From Liopterus haemorrhoidalis (Eukaryota > Arthropoda > Insecta > Coleoptera > Dytiscidae): a DNA stretch of 64,000 nucleotides. Positions 22,802 to 34,173 of this stretch are shown here, piece after piece. The stretch is taken from the NCBI GenBank assembly GCA_963971575.1, contig OZ020622.1:9834279-9898278 (forward strand), written 5' to 3'. How positions within the stretch are numbered: position 1 is the stretch's first letter; every line of letters starts with the position of its first letter. The translations under genes were made by a program, and so were the position numbers. The notes below the pieces were generated by a model, which did not search any database, was not told the origin of the DNA, and saw nothing but the letters and a program-made list of their open reading frames with translations.

Positions 22802-24495
22802 AATTACTGTATTGTACAATAAGTAATTGTATAATTCTTCACTGAGCTTTCTTCCAGATCTTCCAGATACGATTTGATAAGTTCTGATATCTTTACAATC
22901 TGTTCAGGTGTAAATAATTGTAGTTGATGAAAATCTCCAAATATGCCAATCATTTTTTGATAAGTTTTCGTGATAAGTTTCGTTAAACCATGCAAAGAAT
23001 TGTGTCACTAGTTGTTAGTTTCCTTTTTAATATTGATTAACATTTCTGTTTTGGAATTGTTTTACCGATTCCCTTTTAGGAAGTCGTTGTAACGCCAGTG
23101 AGCTACAAAGTTTCTTAAATAAATATGTTGATTCCTGTATTAAACTACAAGTCCTTTAGTATGCTTCATAGAGTAAAGAGCTTTAGTATCATGCGTTCCA
23201 TAATGTTAAATGCAACAAATTCCCTAAGCTGACTTCCTGCATGAAACATTGACTAAAACCTCAAAGCATTGCACTAGCGAATTAATTCTATAGTCTAACA
23301 ATGATGTCGCCATGGTCAGTTAAATCCTAGCTTAAGTTTCAAATGAATTTGTTATAAACTTATTTACTAATTACTTTCAAAATATATACAGCTTTTACGT
23401 TTATGCAACAAAAGCTTAATAATGTAATTCATAAAACAAATTTGTTTAGAAGTTTGTTAAGATTAGTTGTAACTTGCTAAAATATATAAAGGAAACAATA
23501 TGCCAACATAATTAAAATATTTAGTTAACTATTGAAAACTTTGAAAATAAGCTTACCTATACTATTGCACTATCTGATACATATTTTCTGTATGTAGAAC
23601 AGCCATTGGTTTTACATCTTTGAGCTGAAATTTTAGTTATTAATTTTTTAAATTTATGGTGGTATCCAGCCTCTGATGTTACCATCCACATAACTGTGAG
23701 CCTTTATGCCGGACGGAAAAATATGGATGTAACACTGACCATATTTCTCCTCAATCTACACAGAAAATATGGTCATGAAACTTGGAAACAAGAGACCTAA
23801 GCACATCTTAAGCTGTCGCGCCAATGGTGATCAAGTTAATAAAATTCAGATATCGCTGACAGCTATTAATGCATGCAGCCGGTATACGAATGAAAATTTC
23901 TGTTTTTCTTAACTTGTTTTTCCCCCAAATTTCTAATATAAAACTGACAATCTGAAATAAAATTACTAACAATCTATACATGAAAATTAACAGCAAATTT
24001 TTATTTATTTATTATAATATTTTTCAATTTAAACAAAATTTTTATGTAAATTGCATTATAGAAGCCATCTTGTAAACTAATCCGACACATATTTGTGATA
24101 TACGACGTGGAAAATTGTAGCTAAACTTTCATTCTACCAATACATTTTTAACTATTTTGTTCTATTGTGAAAATTACTTATAATTATTTTACTTGGTGTT
24201 CCATTCTTGTTTCCATCTTGATTATACAGCCGTTCTTTACAATGGTGTTGCAGGTAAAAATTATTTCATTTTCGTAAAATACACGTGTATCAAGTGATAT
24301 TCCATTATCATCAAATATTTTTCGACGAAGGTTCTGAACTATAATCATGTCGAAAAAATGTTGTACGCATTATTTAAATATTTCTTAACAGCTCTATATT
24401 AATATAAAAGTTATTTGAAACCCACAAAAATATTAGGTCATAAAGAATGAAATTTGTATAAAAAAAGGCAAAGTTGGTTGATAACTTACAAATAT
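22802..24495. other. unassigned AT-rich DNA
   Basis: About 1.7 kb with no gene I can support. A minus-strand frame at 22804-22995 (FTPEQIVKISELIKSYLEDL) looks protein-like but has no recognised domain and starts next to a mariner breakpoint. Confidence 0.4.
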
Positions 24496-24506
24496 AAGGA
24501 ATTATT

Positions 24507-25094
24507 TTATTCATAAAAGTATGCACCCATATTGTCTATATACTTTTGCCATTTAAGCAGGTTGTTCAGGTCGGTGGTATAAAACCCTGGCGGACGAGAG
24601 TCAATGAATTCCTGGAAGGCCAGTTTTACAGCATTGTCGGAATTAAATTGTTTTCCTATTAAAAAGTTGTCCAAATTGCGGAAGAAGTGGTAGTCAGTAG
24701 GGGCTAGGTCTGGTGAGTATGGAGGATGATGAAGAACTTCCAACTCCAATTCCTTTAGTTTTACTACAGTCATTTGTGCAGTGTGTGGTCTAGCGTTATC
24801 ATGCAATAAGATACGAGTCGATCTGTTGGCCAATCTAGGCTGTTTTTCTTTAAGTTTTTGCATCATTTCGTCCAGTTGGTTACAGTATATTTCTGCTGTG
24901 ATCGATGAGCCAGGTTTTTTTTTTTGTTTGCTTTTTAAGTTACCTTTACAAAATTTGGCGAACCAATTTGATATTGTCTGCTGCGTAGTACCACTAGAGC
25001 CAAATACACTGTTAATGTTTCGCGCGGTCTGCGATGCCGTAGTTCCACGTAAGAACTCATACTTCATAATAGTGCGAATTTCTGAACGTTCCAT
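24507..25094 (-). pseudogene. mariner transposase with internal deletion (DD34D type)
   Basis: The ATG at 25094 gives MERSEIRTIMKYEFLRG, an N-terminal helix-turn-helix (TTQQTISNWFAKFCKGN), then a jump to ITAEIYCNQLDEMMQKLKEK. The second catalytic block LLHDNARPHTAQMT and the third HPPYSPDLAPTDYHFF are both intact, 34 residues apart. The segment with the HTH linker and first catalytic aspartate is deleted without breaking the frame. The result is a continuous 195-codon frame that would encode a DNA-binding but catalytically dead protein. Ends near 24470 and 25180 are only loosely inverted. It is not the same lineage as copies A-D. Confidence 0.85.
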
Positions 25095-25251
25095 TTTCAA
25101 CAAAATTAGTTTTAAAAAAAGTTTTTGATATTTTTTAGAGCATACAATGATTTCTTTAATCAGGCGAGGTGAGTAACTTTCCAACAAAAAAAAAAAAAAA
25201 AACAGAACGGGAAAATATTAAGCCAATGTCAAATAATAAGCTGTTAAAGTT

Positions 25252-25556
25252 AGGGTGAGCAGACGTACTCTTTTTAAGAGTATTATACTCTTTTTTGAGT
25301 AATAATTTCTATACTCTTACTTTTTATAAAAAAACCCTGAATATACTCTTTTTTGACGGTCACTTGTTTTTATTACTTCTAGTTTAGAAGTGAGGACCTT
25401 TTTTTTGCTCATCACCTCTATTTTGGGAGTGACCACCTTTTTTTTTGCTCGTCACTAGTATTTTTGAATGAGGACCTCTGTTTTTTGCTCATTATTTGAA
25501 TTTTTGGAGTGTAATCTTTTTTTTTAGTATACTCTTTTTCTGTGAAAAAAATCTGG
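25252..25556. mobile_element. hAT-like MITE with homopolymer-rich core
   Basis: Starts TAGGGTGAGCAGACGTAC and ends ATCTGGTCAGCCTA, an inverted pair of hAT type. The interior alternates TTTTTTTGCTCGTCAC-like units also found in the element at 36965-37220. No matching 8-bp duplication was found, so the borders are less certain. Confidence 0.6.
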
Positions 25557-25569
25557 TCAGCCTAGCCAT

Positions 25570-26340
25570 TACATTCTTGACGACCAGATAGATAAAAAAT
25601 CACTACAAATTTTGTTGTATTATTTCTAATTTTATTTCAGATTGTTATTTTGTATGATAAATTTATAATCTGTAGAGGTTATATGTACCGTTAAATGTGT
25701 TATACACTGACGATATGGTAACGCTGAATGTTTGCTTTTGTTAGTAGATCTGTGATTCTACCGACTTGCAATAGAACAGGTTTCTGAAAGCAATCTGCTT
25801 TGCACGAAGGAAAACGCTGAATAAGGTCAAGTGAAAGTACCGTGATGCAAATCTAATTTACAGAAATGGTCCTTCTAACAACAAATTAAAAGTAGAAACA
25901 CGTTAATGTCCGTCCGAACTGAACAAACGATGTTAAAATACAAAACTTGTTTACAACGAACGAAAATCTTTGCTTCTATATTTTTCCATTTCCCTGTACT
26001 AAATAACTCAGATCTCAGCAATATTTTAATAAATTTAAGTGATTTAAAATCTCTATTTTCTATTTTCCGGGATATATTTTCTGGATCGAAGATTGGTTTC
26101 ATCAAAGTTCAGGTCATGGTCGATGCAACATAGAGCTTAAGTGGATGATCTTCATATGAACCAGAACAGACCATTCAGCATATTATAGATGATCTTCAGA
26201 CTTTGCAGTAATGCAAGCTCTTCAAAATTTACATCCTCAACTTTTAAGTGGAATTGAGATGGTAAAAATCAATAAATCGGCTACAATGAACAAAACGTAA
26301 GTTATTTTAGTGCAAGGCATACATTATTATTATTTATTAT
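25570..26340. other. unassigned AT-rich DNA
   Basis: No recognisable feature. Opposed short frames at 25875-26133 have no motif. Confidence 0.4.
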
Positions 26341-26344
26341 TACT

Positions 26345-26740
26345 GATTAAAGCAGAAACAAATGACATGTGCTCAATGATGTCAATACATACAAACAAAT
26401 CACATTTGAAAATATGACAATACAAAATATACACTGGTAAACAAAATATCTGACATCAAAGATATACATTTCATTTTTAAGAAAACAAGAACTAAATTTT
26501 GGTTTTAAAACTGTTCATGGAGTGGGCTGAGACCAAGTTTCTTATAGATAATGTATCATTTTCATGGTTGAGTCACAGTCGCAATAGGGGTGAGAGGCGT
26601 GGTGTTATATTTACAAGTTCGAATTTCATGGTGGGGTTGGAGGCGTGATAAGTGCGCATTTTCGGTTTTGACAACATTTGTATCCAACCCAAATCTAACC
26701 TTAAAGTTTATACAAGTGTTTAGAGTAAACGGTTATTCAA
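26345..26740 (-). repeat. dispersed repeat, inverse of 33787-34170
   Basis: Shared sequence in opposite orientation includes GGTGGGGTTGGAGGCGTGAT, GAGTGGGCTGAGACCAAG and CAGATATTTTGTTTACCAG (as its complement). The frame at 26590-26805 lies in this repeat and is not treated as a gene. Confidence 0.8.
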
Positions 26741-26902
26741 TTTCATTAAATATGTCGTCAAATCGAAGGAGACGTCTAGATCTTTTTTATGCATATTTAG
26801 ACTAATTGCTAAGTGTGTAGGACAAATTTTGCTTTGTAGTAATCACGGCAAAATGAATGATATTTTTAAAATAATTTATCGTCTGTTAATCTAAGAGCTT
26901 TA

Positions 26903-27146
26903 TTATTATATTATTTATTTTACATCGACCTTTATTTCTGCAACGAGGCTAATCGCCGATGCCAGGGGGCGAGCTCCTGCACCTGGATGAGGGGTGAATG
27001 ATTGTGAAAATGAGAGTAATGTAAACATATTATTCTCGCCCGAATAATATCACCAACGAAGCAGGCTCGAACCACCAGCCGCCCAGTCACGCCTGTTTCT
27101 ACAGTCTAAAACCGCACGACTTAATGCGCTCGGCCACTCCGCTGGC
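26903..27146 (-). mobile_element. tRNA-derived SINE nested in Helentron-like copy 4
   Basis: Flanked by a 13-bp direct repeat tctaagagcttta (26890-26902, 27147-27159). Read on the minus strand it begins GCCAGCGGAGTGGCCGAGCG, a class II (Ser/Leu-like) tRNA head with box A GTGGCCGAGCGC. About 50 nt later comes box B GGTTCGAGCC. A unique body follows, then an AT-rich 3' tail. This is the expected structure of a SINE transcribed by RNA polymerase III and mobilised by a LINE. Confidence 0.85.
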
Positions 27147-27404
27147 TCTAAGAGCTTTAAAAACAAATTTTATGTGCAGTATTTTTTTATATAGCAAGGT
27201 TCAGTAAGATTTTGAAAATTGCGCCTATGGCTTCCATTAGTTGTTTTAAGTCATATGCTCCGCCTCTCTGGTTTCGTATACATGACACTGGTTATTAAAT
27301 TTACGCTCTTAAAAACTGAATGCAACATTTGCCAAAATATAACTAGAATTTTGACAAAATAATTCAAACAAAATAAAAATGGGAAAAAAACAAAAAATAA
27401 AATT

Positions 27405-27490
27405 GTCTCATTTGGCCGCGAGTTTGCTGTTTGCTAGTTTGCTGCGTAGCAAGCGAGCAAGCTAACCATTAAACTAACCATAACTATAAC
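27405..27490 (-). ncRNA. tRNA-like cassette in Helentron-like copy 4
   Basis: The minus strand reads TTTAATGGTTAGCTTGCTCG then CTTGCTACGCAGCAAACTAG, closely matching the module at 51870-51941. The box B side is degraded. Confidence 0.4.
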
Positions 27491-27909
27491 TTTTGTACAT
27501 CGTCAACAAAAAAACACAAAAAAATGCGTTATTTTCCAAAAAAATAACCTGATCAAAAATTCCTGTTGTACTATTCCGGTTCAAACCAATGTACATTACT
27601 TAGAATTTTTTCAGATTTTTAGTATATACCATCTGGGCTACAGAGTGTGGGACAAACATTTTTTTGCATAATTTTGGCAAAAATCGCTTCGAAATAATTT
27701 ATTTTGCTAAAATAAAATTTTGATCGTTAATCCACGTACTAAGGGCTTTTCATATTTTTTTTTTCGGTGAGCACATATTTGTTTATATTTTTAGGGGGAT
27801 ATGTTTTTTAGATGTTTTAGTATTTTTCCTATGTGCGGGTCAAAAGGTTGTTTAAGCATGCCAAATTTCAAGTCTCTAGGTTTATCCGTTTGGCTACAAT
27901 TTTTACCGA

Positions 27910-27946
<37 letters not shown>

Positions 27947-27987
27947 GAGAACCCATACACATACACATACCTACAAAACCCTAAAAA

Positions 27988-28985
27988 AATAACCTCAATT
28001 TATGTCAGTTGCTCAGACTGGGAAGAAAACCCCCACTGTCGAAGTTCATGCCGCAATCTAGTGACAAACGGAATACAGCAGTACAGCAATAAACATAAAT
28101 CCAGACTCCAAACACAGTAATCCAGAAGGTTACGCATATATCTTCTGTTTATTTGAGCTATGTCAGTCGGGTTCACTTTTGGCCTCACTGAAATAAGTCC
28201 TCCATGTTGATCTGTTCATTGTCAGATCTTTCCAGGTGCCCATACATACTACAGCAAAATTATTCGTATAATAATAATAAATATGCGTTTATGTACTCAA
28301 TTATTAACAACCAAATTTTGCTGAAACTGTTAAATTTCGTCAAAGAGAACATTGTTGGAAAGTGGCTTTTTAGCACAGGCATGTCTCAAGTAATAGACTC
28401 TTTCTAATTGTTTATCAAGCAGTTTGGCTTTCGTAATGAACTGAAGAAATAAAGGTAAAATCCTTTGTAAACTTGTCTGAATTTACTATATTTCTATAAT
28501 ACAAAATCAGGAATTTTGTGCTATGCATAAAGATCATAAAAAAAAGATTAAATTATTCTAAAAAGTGTAATATTTCAGCTGTCTTTTCAGAATTTCAATT
28601 GCATTTCATGAAAGCTTGCAATTTACATGAAGCACAAAGATATTTTAGAACGCAGTTATAAAGAATTCTCTTTTCAAATCATTAAAACCTTCGAGAAACG
28701 AGAATGCTACTGTATATGTATTGTATATTTGTTACATATTTAACTTACTTTAAATTGAATTGCTCCTGCAGGACCATAAATTAAAGGATACATTAGTACA
28801 TTTAATGAAACAATCCTTAATTAAACGTAATATATTATTTTAACGTTTAAAATCGAGGTACATGGATATTTAAAAATGGAGACCAGCTGTTAGAATAGAA
28901 TCGATAAGGAAAAAAGGACAATAAAGAACATGTGGGTTGAATATCCTAAAAGCTCACATGTGTTCGACTCTATATTTTTAAATGA
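27988..28985. other. unassigned DNA
   Basis: About 1 kb with no feature I can support. Confidence 0.4.
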
Positions 28986-28994
28986 ATACTCGAG

Positions 28995-29235
28995 ACTCAA
29001 TTAGCGGTTGAATCATTGGGCAGCAGACCAGGGTTCAATTCTGGCACCGGCGAAAATTTTCCAACTGTTTCTCCCTTGAAAGACATTTGGGAATCATCGA
29101 TGTAGTTACTCTTATAGTTTTCGTAGGCGAAGAGTCTAGTAAACAAGTGTCAATAACGCGTTCAACCGGTCGAATGTGTAATGATTTTTGGTCGACGCCA
29201 AACGTTGGGTCAATTTCTCTACCTACTCTGCAAGA
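28995..29235 (+). mobile_element. probable tRNA-derived SINE
   Basis: A tRNA-like head, CTCAATTAGCGGTTGAATC and box B-like GGGTTCAATTCTGG (29031-29044), precedes a body ending CTCTACCTACTCTGCAAG. A related end (CTCTATCTACTCTGTAAG) occurs at about 30963-30980, supporting a dispersed family. Borders are approximate. Confidence 0.5.
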
Positions 29236-29439
29236 AATATCTCAAAAATAAAAAAAGTGGTTCGGAACATGCATTAAAATTGTAGGTCCCATACAATTGT
29301 GTATGTGGGGACATTGCCAAGAGCTCGGAATCGAGTGTTGCACATCAAGAAGAGGAAACACTTTAACAGACACTGCAATAATATGGGTTCATCAGAATGA
29401 AGTCAACTGAAACAAATCTTATAACTTTCCACACTACAT

Positions 29440-30480
29440 AGCCACATCAATAGAATCAAGATCTCAAGTTGACTGGGTTTAAACCGATTTCGCTAAAGCC
29501 TTTGACAAAGTAAGTCACAAAATCCTGTTCGATAAAATGCCTTTGGTTGTTGCCCAGAAGTAGTCAGTCTTTTTCAGTGTTATCTAACACAGAGAAGAAC
29601 TAAAGTTAGAGTCAATGACATGGAATCGAATTCCTTACATCAGGCGTACCCCAAGGAACAATTCTAGGTCCTTTTCTGTTCCTCCTACTCATTAACGATT
29701 TACTTGTGGAAATAGGAACCAGTGAATCACTTCTTTATGCAGACGATCTTAAACTGTTTCGTTTAATCAACATATCGGAGGACTGCCTGTTGCAAAAAGA
29801 CTTGAACTGGTGCGAAAAAAATAAACTCAAAATGAATATCAACAAATGCAGAGAATATCCTTTACATACAATATAAGCAAAATAACCCACGATTACCATA
29901 TTGACAATATAGTGCTGCTTAGAGTAAAGTGAAAGGCTAAGGTGTACTATTTAGATATGATTTTAATTTCAGTGACCACATAGACAAGTGAATAGTGTCC
30001 TAAAAACTTTAGGATTTATACTAAGAAACAGTGGTAGTTTTAAGATATCTACAACTTGGTTACTGTCTTGTGCACTAGTTCGACCTAAATTAGAGTACGC
30101 GAACACAATCTGGAGCCCAAAAACAATGTCCCACAAAAATCAAATAGAAGAAGTACAAAAGAGATTTGTAAGAAACCTGACCCTGAAATTAACCGGAACA
30201 TATCCTTTTCGAATCTCTAATGCAAACCAGTTAAAAAACCTAGCTCTCAATAATAGCAAGAAATTTTAAACATTAGAATGGAGACGATACATCCACACTT
30301 TGAATTTCGAGTTTAAATTATTTAATAATAAACTAGATGCCCCAGAACTTCTTCAAAATTTAAATATTCGAGTCCTTGACATAAGATTAAGAATTAAAAA
30401 TTATCAGTTTTTCAAAATTTCAGAATCTATGTCACCACTGAACAAAATGCTTAGTCTAGTAAACAATCTGTAAAGGCCTT
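29440..30480 (+). pseudogene. jockey-like LINE, RT and 3' end relic
   Basis: RT motifs appear in order: DFAKAFDKVSHK (from 29486), GVPQGTILGPFLFLL (29643), then LLYADDLKLFR with the YADD active site (29736-29747). An open frame at 29988-30269 has LVRPKLEYANTIWSP and KNQIEEVQKRFVRNL, the typical C-terminal part of jockey-type RT proteins. The first motif is in another frame and stops occur, so it is inactive. A homologous minus-strand piece lies at 45530-45665. The N-terminal endonuclease was not found. Confidence 0.85.
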
Positions 30481-30484
30481 ATCA

Positions 30485-32025
30485 CGGGCCTTAACAAAGG
30501 CCTAGAGTTATTATTCAAGTCTAAACTTGGAAAATTAAAGTCATTGCATTCGAATCGAAGTCTTGTGTGTGTGATAGCATGAAAAAAAACCTAGGTCTTT
30601 AAGTCTGAGCAAATACATCCAGATATATTTCCCCTGTCTCTAGAAGACAGATGAAGTCCAAGTAATCAAATGCGCGTGCGCGGCCTCTCCCTCTCAGTCA
30701 AATCAAGTGAGCTGGGTGTATTGTTAACGTTATGTACGCAGACGCAAGTTACTTTTCCCTGTTTCGCGTGTGGTAGCTGAAGACTTGAAGACGAATCCTG
30801 GAAGAAGACTTACAAAATAAAACTTGGGTAGCGTTCTAGTGTGATACGCCCTTTAGAGATGTAGATATCTTTAACGATAATTATAGAAAGTTTCTTAATA
30901 TAAAAATAAATTGGACTATATGTTAACGAGTTTTGGTCGTACACTAATGGTTTGGCCTCTTTCTCTATCTACTCTGTAAGTCGATTTAACTAAAAAAAAT
31001 CTCCACACTTTGGAGTCCAAGCATTTTTGGGAAATTAGAACGATCATAAAAATTTACCGGTAAAGTGGAACTTTTGTGAAAATTAATTGACACCTCCTGG
31101 CCTATGGGTTTCGAAAATTTAATTCGCTCTGGCAAAAGAGACTAAATATATCTTCTTCATATCACCTAAAAAGATAGTTGGCTGGTGTAACAATGTTAAA
31201 TTAATTGGTCACTGTAAATTTATTTAAATTTTTATCAGATTAATTCGATTTTAAAGAGCAATTTACATCCTCCCAGTATAAATAATTTGTTAAATATGTT
31301 ACCATTTCAAATGTAGAATTGAGTCTGTAGGACACAAATAATTTTTTTTAATCTGAAACGCAATAATTGTAAACAGCGGCTGACCAGAATAATTTGTATT
31401 AAATTCTCTGTAGTCCAGTATTTCTGTCCCTAACAGTTGTGTAAATTATTTTATCTGATTTTCCACATGATTTACTTCGAGCTGTGGTAAATAGTACAGC
31501 GGCAAATAATCCAGACATTTCCAAACTTTAACAAAAGGAGTTTTTGCTCGATTTGAGATATAGATTTCTCTTAAACCCTTAATACTTTTTCATTGGAAAT
31601 AATCTACTATATCAAAAGTTACAAGCGTTTTTATCATTGAGATTTATTAAACATTTGACTGAAGAAAAATTGAAAATAAAAATCATTTAAGCAGAGATGG
31701 AAATAAAAAATTCCCAAAGAAATTAACTACTTAATAACATAAATTAATAAACAATGAAAATATTTTGTATAGAACCAACCAGCTATTTATAAAAGCGGAA
31801 ATTAAGAAGCGTAAAAGGAAATTGAATGAAATTAATTGCTGAAGGAGCTTGCTTCTAAACTCAAAATTTACCGCGAACCGGAAACATTCATTGTTTTGCG
31901 CGAACTGGTGGAAATATATTTTAAGACATAATTTTTATTTTATTTATTTATTGTCCCACAACTGGAACAACTTGAACTTGCACGCGTCGCTGTCGCTGTA
32001 AACTCGTACATAATTTCGGACCAAG
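30485..32025. other. unassigned DNA
   Basis: About 1.5 kb. Apart from a possible SINE end near 30963-30980, I see no gene or element. Confidence 0.4.
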
Positions 32026-32028
32026 TAA

Positions 32029-32399
32029 CCCAGCAAACATTTTTATACGGGCCAGTACTGGTAAAGCACATACTCCCCGGCATTGAAAGTAATGGGCCAG
32101 TATCCCGGTGTCCCCGTGGCCGTTACTGGCCCATTGATGTATCAGTTGCCGGCCCAGCAACGGTAAAGTGCAAAATAATCGCATTAGTTGCAAGATTTTT
32201 TTCTGATGGTTTTAAGAAAAAGTATGAGTGAAGAAGAGTGCTTATAAAATGCTGGTAAAGTACTTCGTATAGGCGGAATGCGAAATACAAATGTGAAGTA
32301 CATTATTAATACTGGCGTTGCACTTACTTTTGGTGCCAGTAATTTACCAGCATAAAAGCAGTTAGCCGGCATTCGGCCGTTAGTTGAATGTTTGCTGGG
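32029..32399. mobile_element. MITE with CCCAGCAAACATT ends
   Basis: Begins CCCAGCAAACATTTTTATAC and ends GTTGAATGTTTGCTGGG, perfect 13-bp terminal inverted repeats 371 bp apart. The interior is relatively GC-rich (GGGCCAGTACTGGTAAAGC, ACTGGCCC). No convincing target duplication. Superfamily not assigned. Confidence 0.72.
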
Positions 32400-32480
32400 A
32401 AACTATTAAAAAATTTCAATTTTCCATATAAGTTCTACTAGCCGTAATCTGTTTTTAAAGTTTTTACGAACTGGTTAGAT

Positions 32481-33490
32481 CAGGGGTTCTTAAACTTATG
32501 TAGTCCGAGGACCCCCTCTTGAACAATTTTTTTTTTGCGGACCCCATCCCAACTCTAGGAATTTTACTTCGTTCTTGAGACTTAATTTCTGGCTCAATAA
32601 TCTCATAGGCACTACGTTATAATAATTATTGGTAAAAATGTATCTCTGGTTATTTTAATAAATGGTGTTGCGCATTTATAGAGTAATATTTTTATTAGCA
32701 TATAGAATAAAAGACATAAAATTAATAAAAATATTAGTAAGGCCCGGTCTTTCCACCTTCAAATAAAGTTCCAGGTAACTATCTAACAGATAATGTTACA
32801 ATTAATCAATTAATTAGACAATTAATCTGTATTAATGTATTTTTTTGTTTTACTTCTTTCTATTCTGTAATGGTTACTATTAGTTTAACCAATTAATTTG
32901 TATTTATACTTGTATTACGTGAAAACTTTTTTTAGGGATTTTTTCCCTGTTAGTTTTCCTATTTATAATAAAAATAAAAATAAAAAATAAGGTTATGTGT
33001 AACTTCATCTGCTGAATAAATGTTAATACCAGTCAGTGAATCCAATACGTCAGTCTCATTATACGTTAGATAACTATCCGATACATTTGTATAGAAAGAA
33101 GGGATGACATTTACTCAGCAGATGAAGTTACAAATAACCTTATCTGTCAGATAGTTACCTGGAACTTTATGTGAAGGTGGAAAAACCGGGCCTAAAGAGA
33201 ATAAAAAAGTTACAAATAATAATACGTTAAACTCATACAAACATTTCTTGGTCAAATATTGGTTAAAATAGATCTTATTATAATATGTTTTCGGTCAATA
33301 ATTTGCAGTTGAATAAAAATAATTAAATTTTTACTAATTATTGTTTAGTTATGTCAAGAACTAGTTAGATAACAACAAATACAAGAAGTCTTGACCATGT
33401 AGGATTTTTATTAAATGAGTTTTTTGAATAAAAGTTAAAAGTTGGGGGATGTAAAGTTAATGTAAAAATTGTTTCGCGGACCACCGTTTA
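32481..33490. mobile_element. non-autonomous hAT element, interrupted
   Basis: Left end CAGGGGTTCTTAAACTTATG with GTCCGAGGACCCC is hAT-like. The inverse right end (GCGGACCACCGTTTAAGAC) is recognisable at about 33476-33494 but runs into another MITE. A Harbinger-like MITE (32741-33192) is nested inside. No transposase signal. Confidence 0.68.
32741..33192. mobile_element. PIF/Harbinger-like MITE nested in hAT
   Basis: Ends GGCCCGGTCTTTCCACCTTC and GAAGGTGGAAAAACCGGGCC are long inverted repeats flanked by the 3-bp duplication TAA (32738-32740, 33193-33195), the TWA pattern of PIF/Harbinger. A second inner inverted pair, CTTCATCTGCTGA / TCAGCAGATGAAG, gives a nested hairpin. Confidence 0.82.
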
Positions 33491-33494
33491 AGAC

Positions 33495-33775
33495 TCATTC
33501 ACTTTAACATCCGATCTTAAAGTGAATGTATCTTTTAACGCTAATGTGAAACCGTATGGCCTCGTCTAAATACATGCGATGTTTAAGACAGAAATCTGCG
33601 TCTTAAACATCGTCCGCGTTGCCAACTTAATTTCTATTATAAAAAAAATACTCCTTGAATTTGTGCTGTCAACATTTTATATTATCATAAACAAGAATAC
33701 TGTATTACATCGACGTTATAAGAAGTTTATACTTATTGTTATAATAAAATTATTTATTTTAATTTCGATTTGACG
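33495..33775 (+). mobile_element. partial copy of the CCTTTTCACACTAG MITE
   Basis: Matches 34195-34440 (GCTAATGTGAAACCGT, GATGTTTAAGACAGA, TACTCCTTGAATTTGTGCTG) but lacks both terminal repeats. The open frame at 33579-33773 is shared with the frame at 34351-34539 only because the repeat is duplicated. Confidence 0.75.
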
Positions 33776-33786
33776 ACATGAAATTG

Positions 33787-34170
33787 AATATCCGTTTACT
33801 CTAAACACTTGCATAAATTTTAAGGTTAGATTTGGGTTAGATACAAATGTTGTCAAAACCGAAAATGCGCACTTATCACGCCTCCAACCCCACGATGAAA
33901 TTCGAACTTCGTAAATATAACACCACGCCTCTCACCCCTGTTGCGCCTCTGACTCCACCATGAAAATGATACATTATCTACAAGAAACTTGGTCTCAGCC
34001 CACTCCATGAACAGTTTTAAAAACAAGTTCTTGTTTTCTTAAAAATTAAATGTATATCTTTGATGTCAGATATTTTGTTTACCAGTGTATATTTTGTATT
34101 GTAACATTTTCAAATGTGATTTGTTTGTAAATATTGTATCATTGAGCACACATCACTGGCTTCTGCTCTA
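33787..34170 (+). repeat. dispersed repeat, inverse of 26345-26740
   Basis: Inverted counterpart of the repeat at 26345-26740, here between two copies of the CCTTTTCACACTAG MITE. Confidence 0.8.
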
Positions 34171-34173
34171 ATA

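Larger units (their letters stand above)
26795..27987 (-). mobile_element. Helentron-like repeat copy 4
   Basis: Minus-oriented. It starts inside the 3' region (GTGTGTAGGACAAATTTTGC; the hairpin end is missing) and ends with (CAGA)n at 27909-27946 and ACCTACAAAACCCT. A tRNA-derived SINE is nested at 26903-27146. The tRNA-like module lies at 27405-27490. Confidence 0.72.

Noticed and set aside
22804..22995. 63-codon minus-strand frame with a helical-looking sequence
   Set aside because: It starts at a non-ATG codon, shows no known domain and no splice support; too weak to call an exon.
24781..25128. 115-codon plus-strand frame
   Set aside because: Antisense shadow of the mariner transposase at 24507-25094.
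27801..28120. Open frames spanning the QTDRQTDRQ repeat
   Set aside because: Same microsatellite artefact in Helentron-like copy 4.
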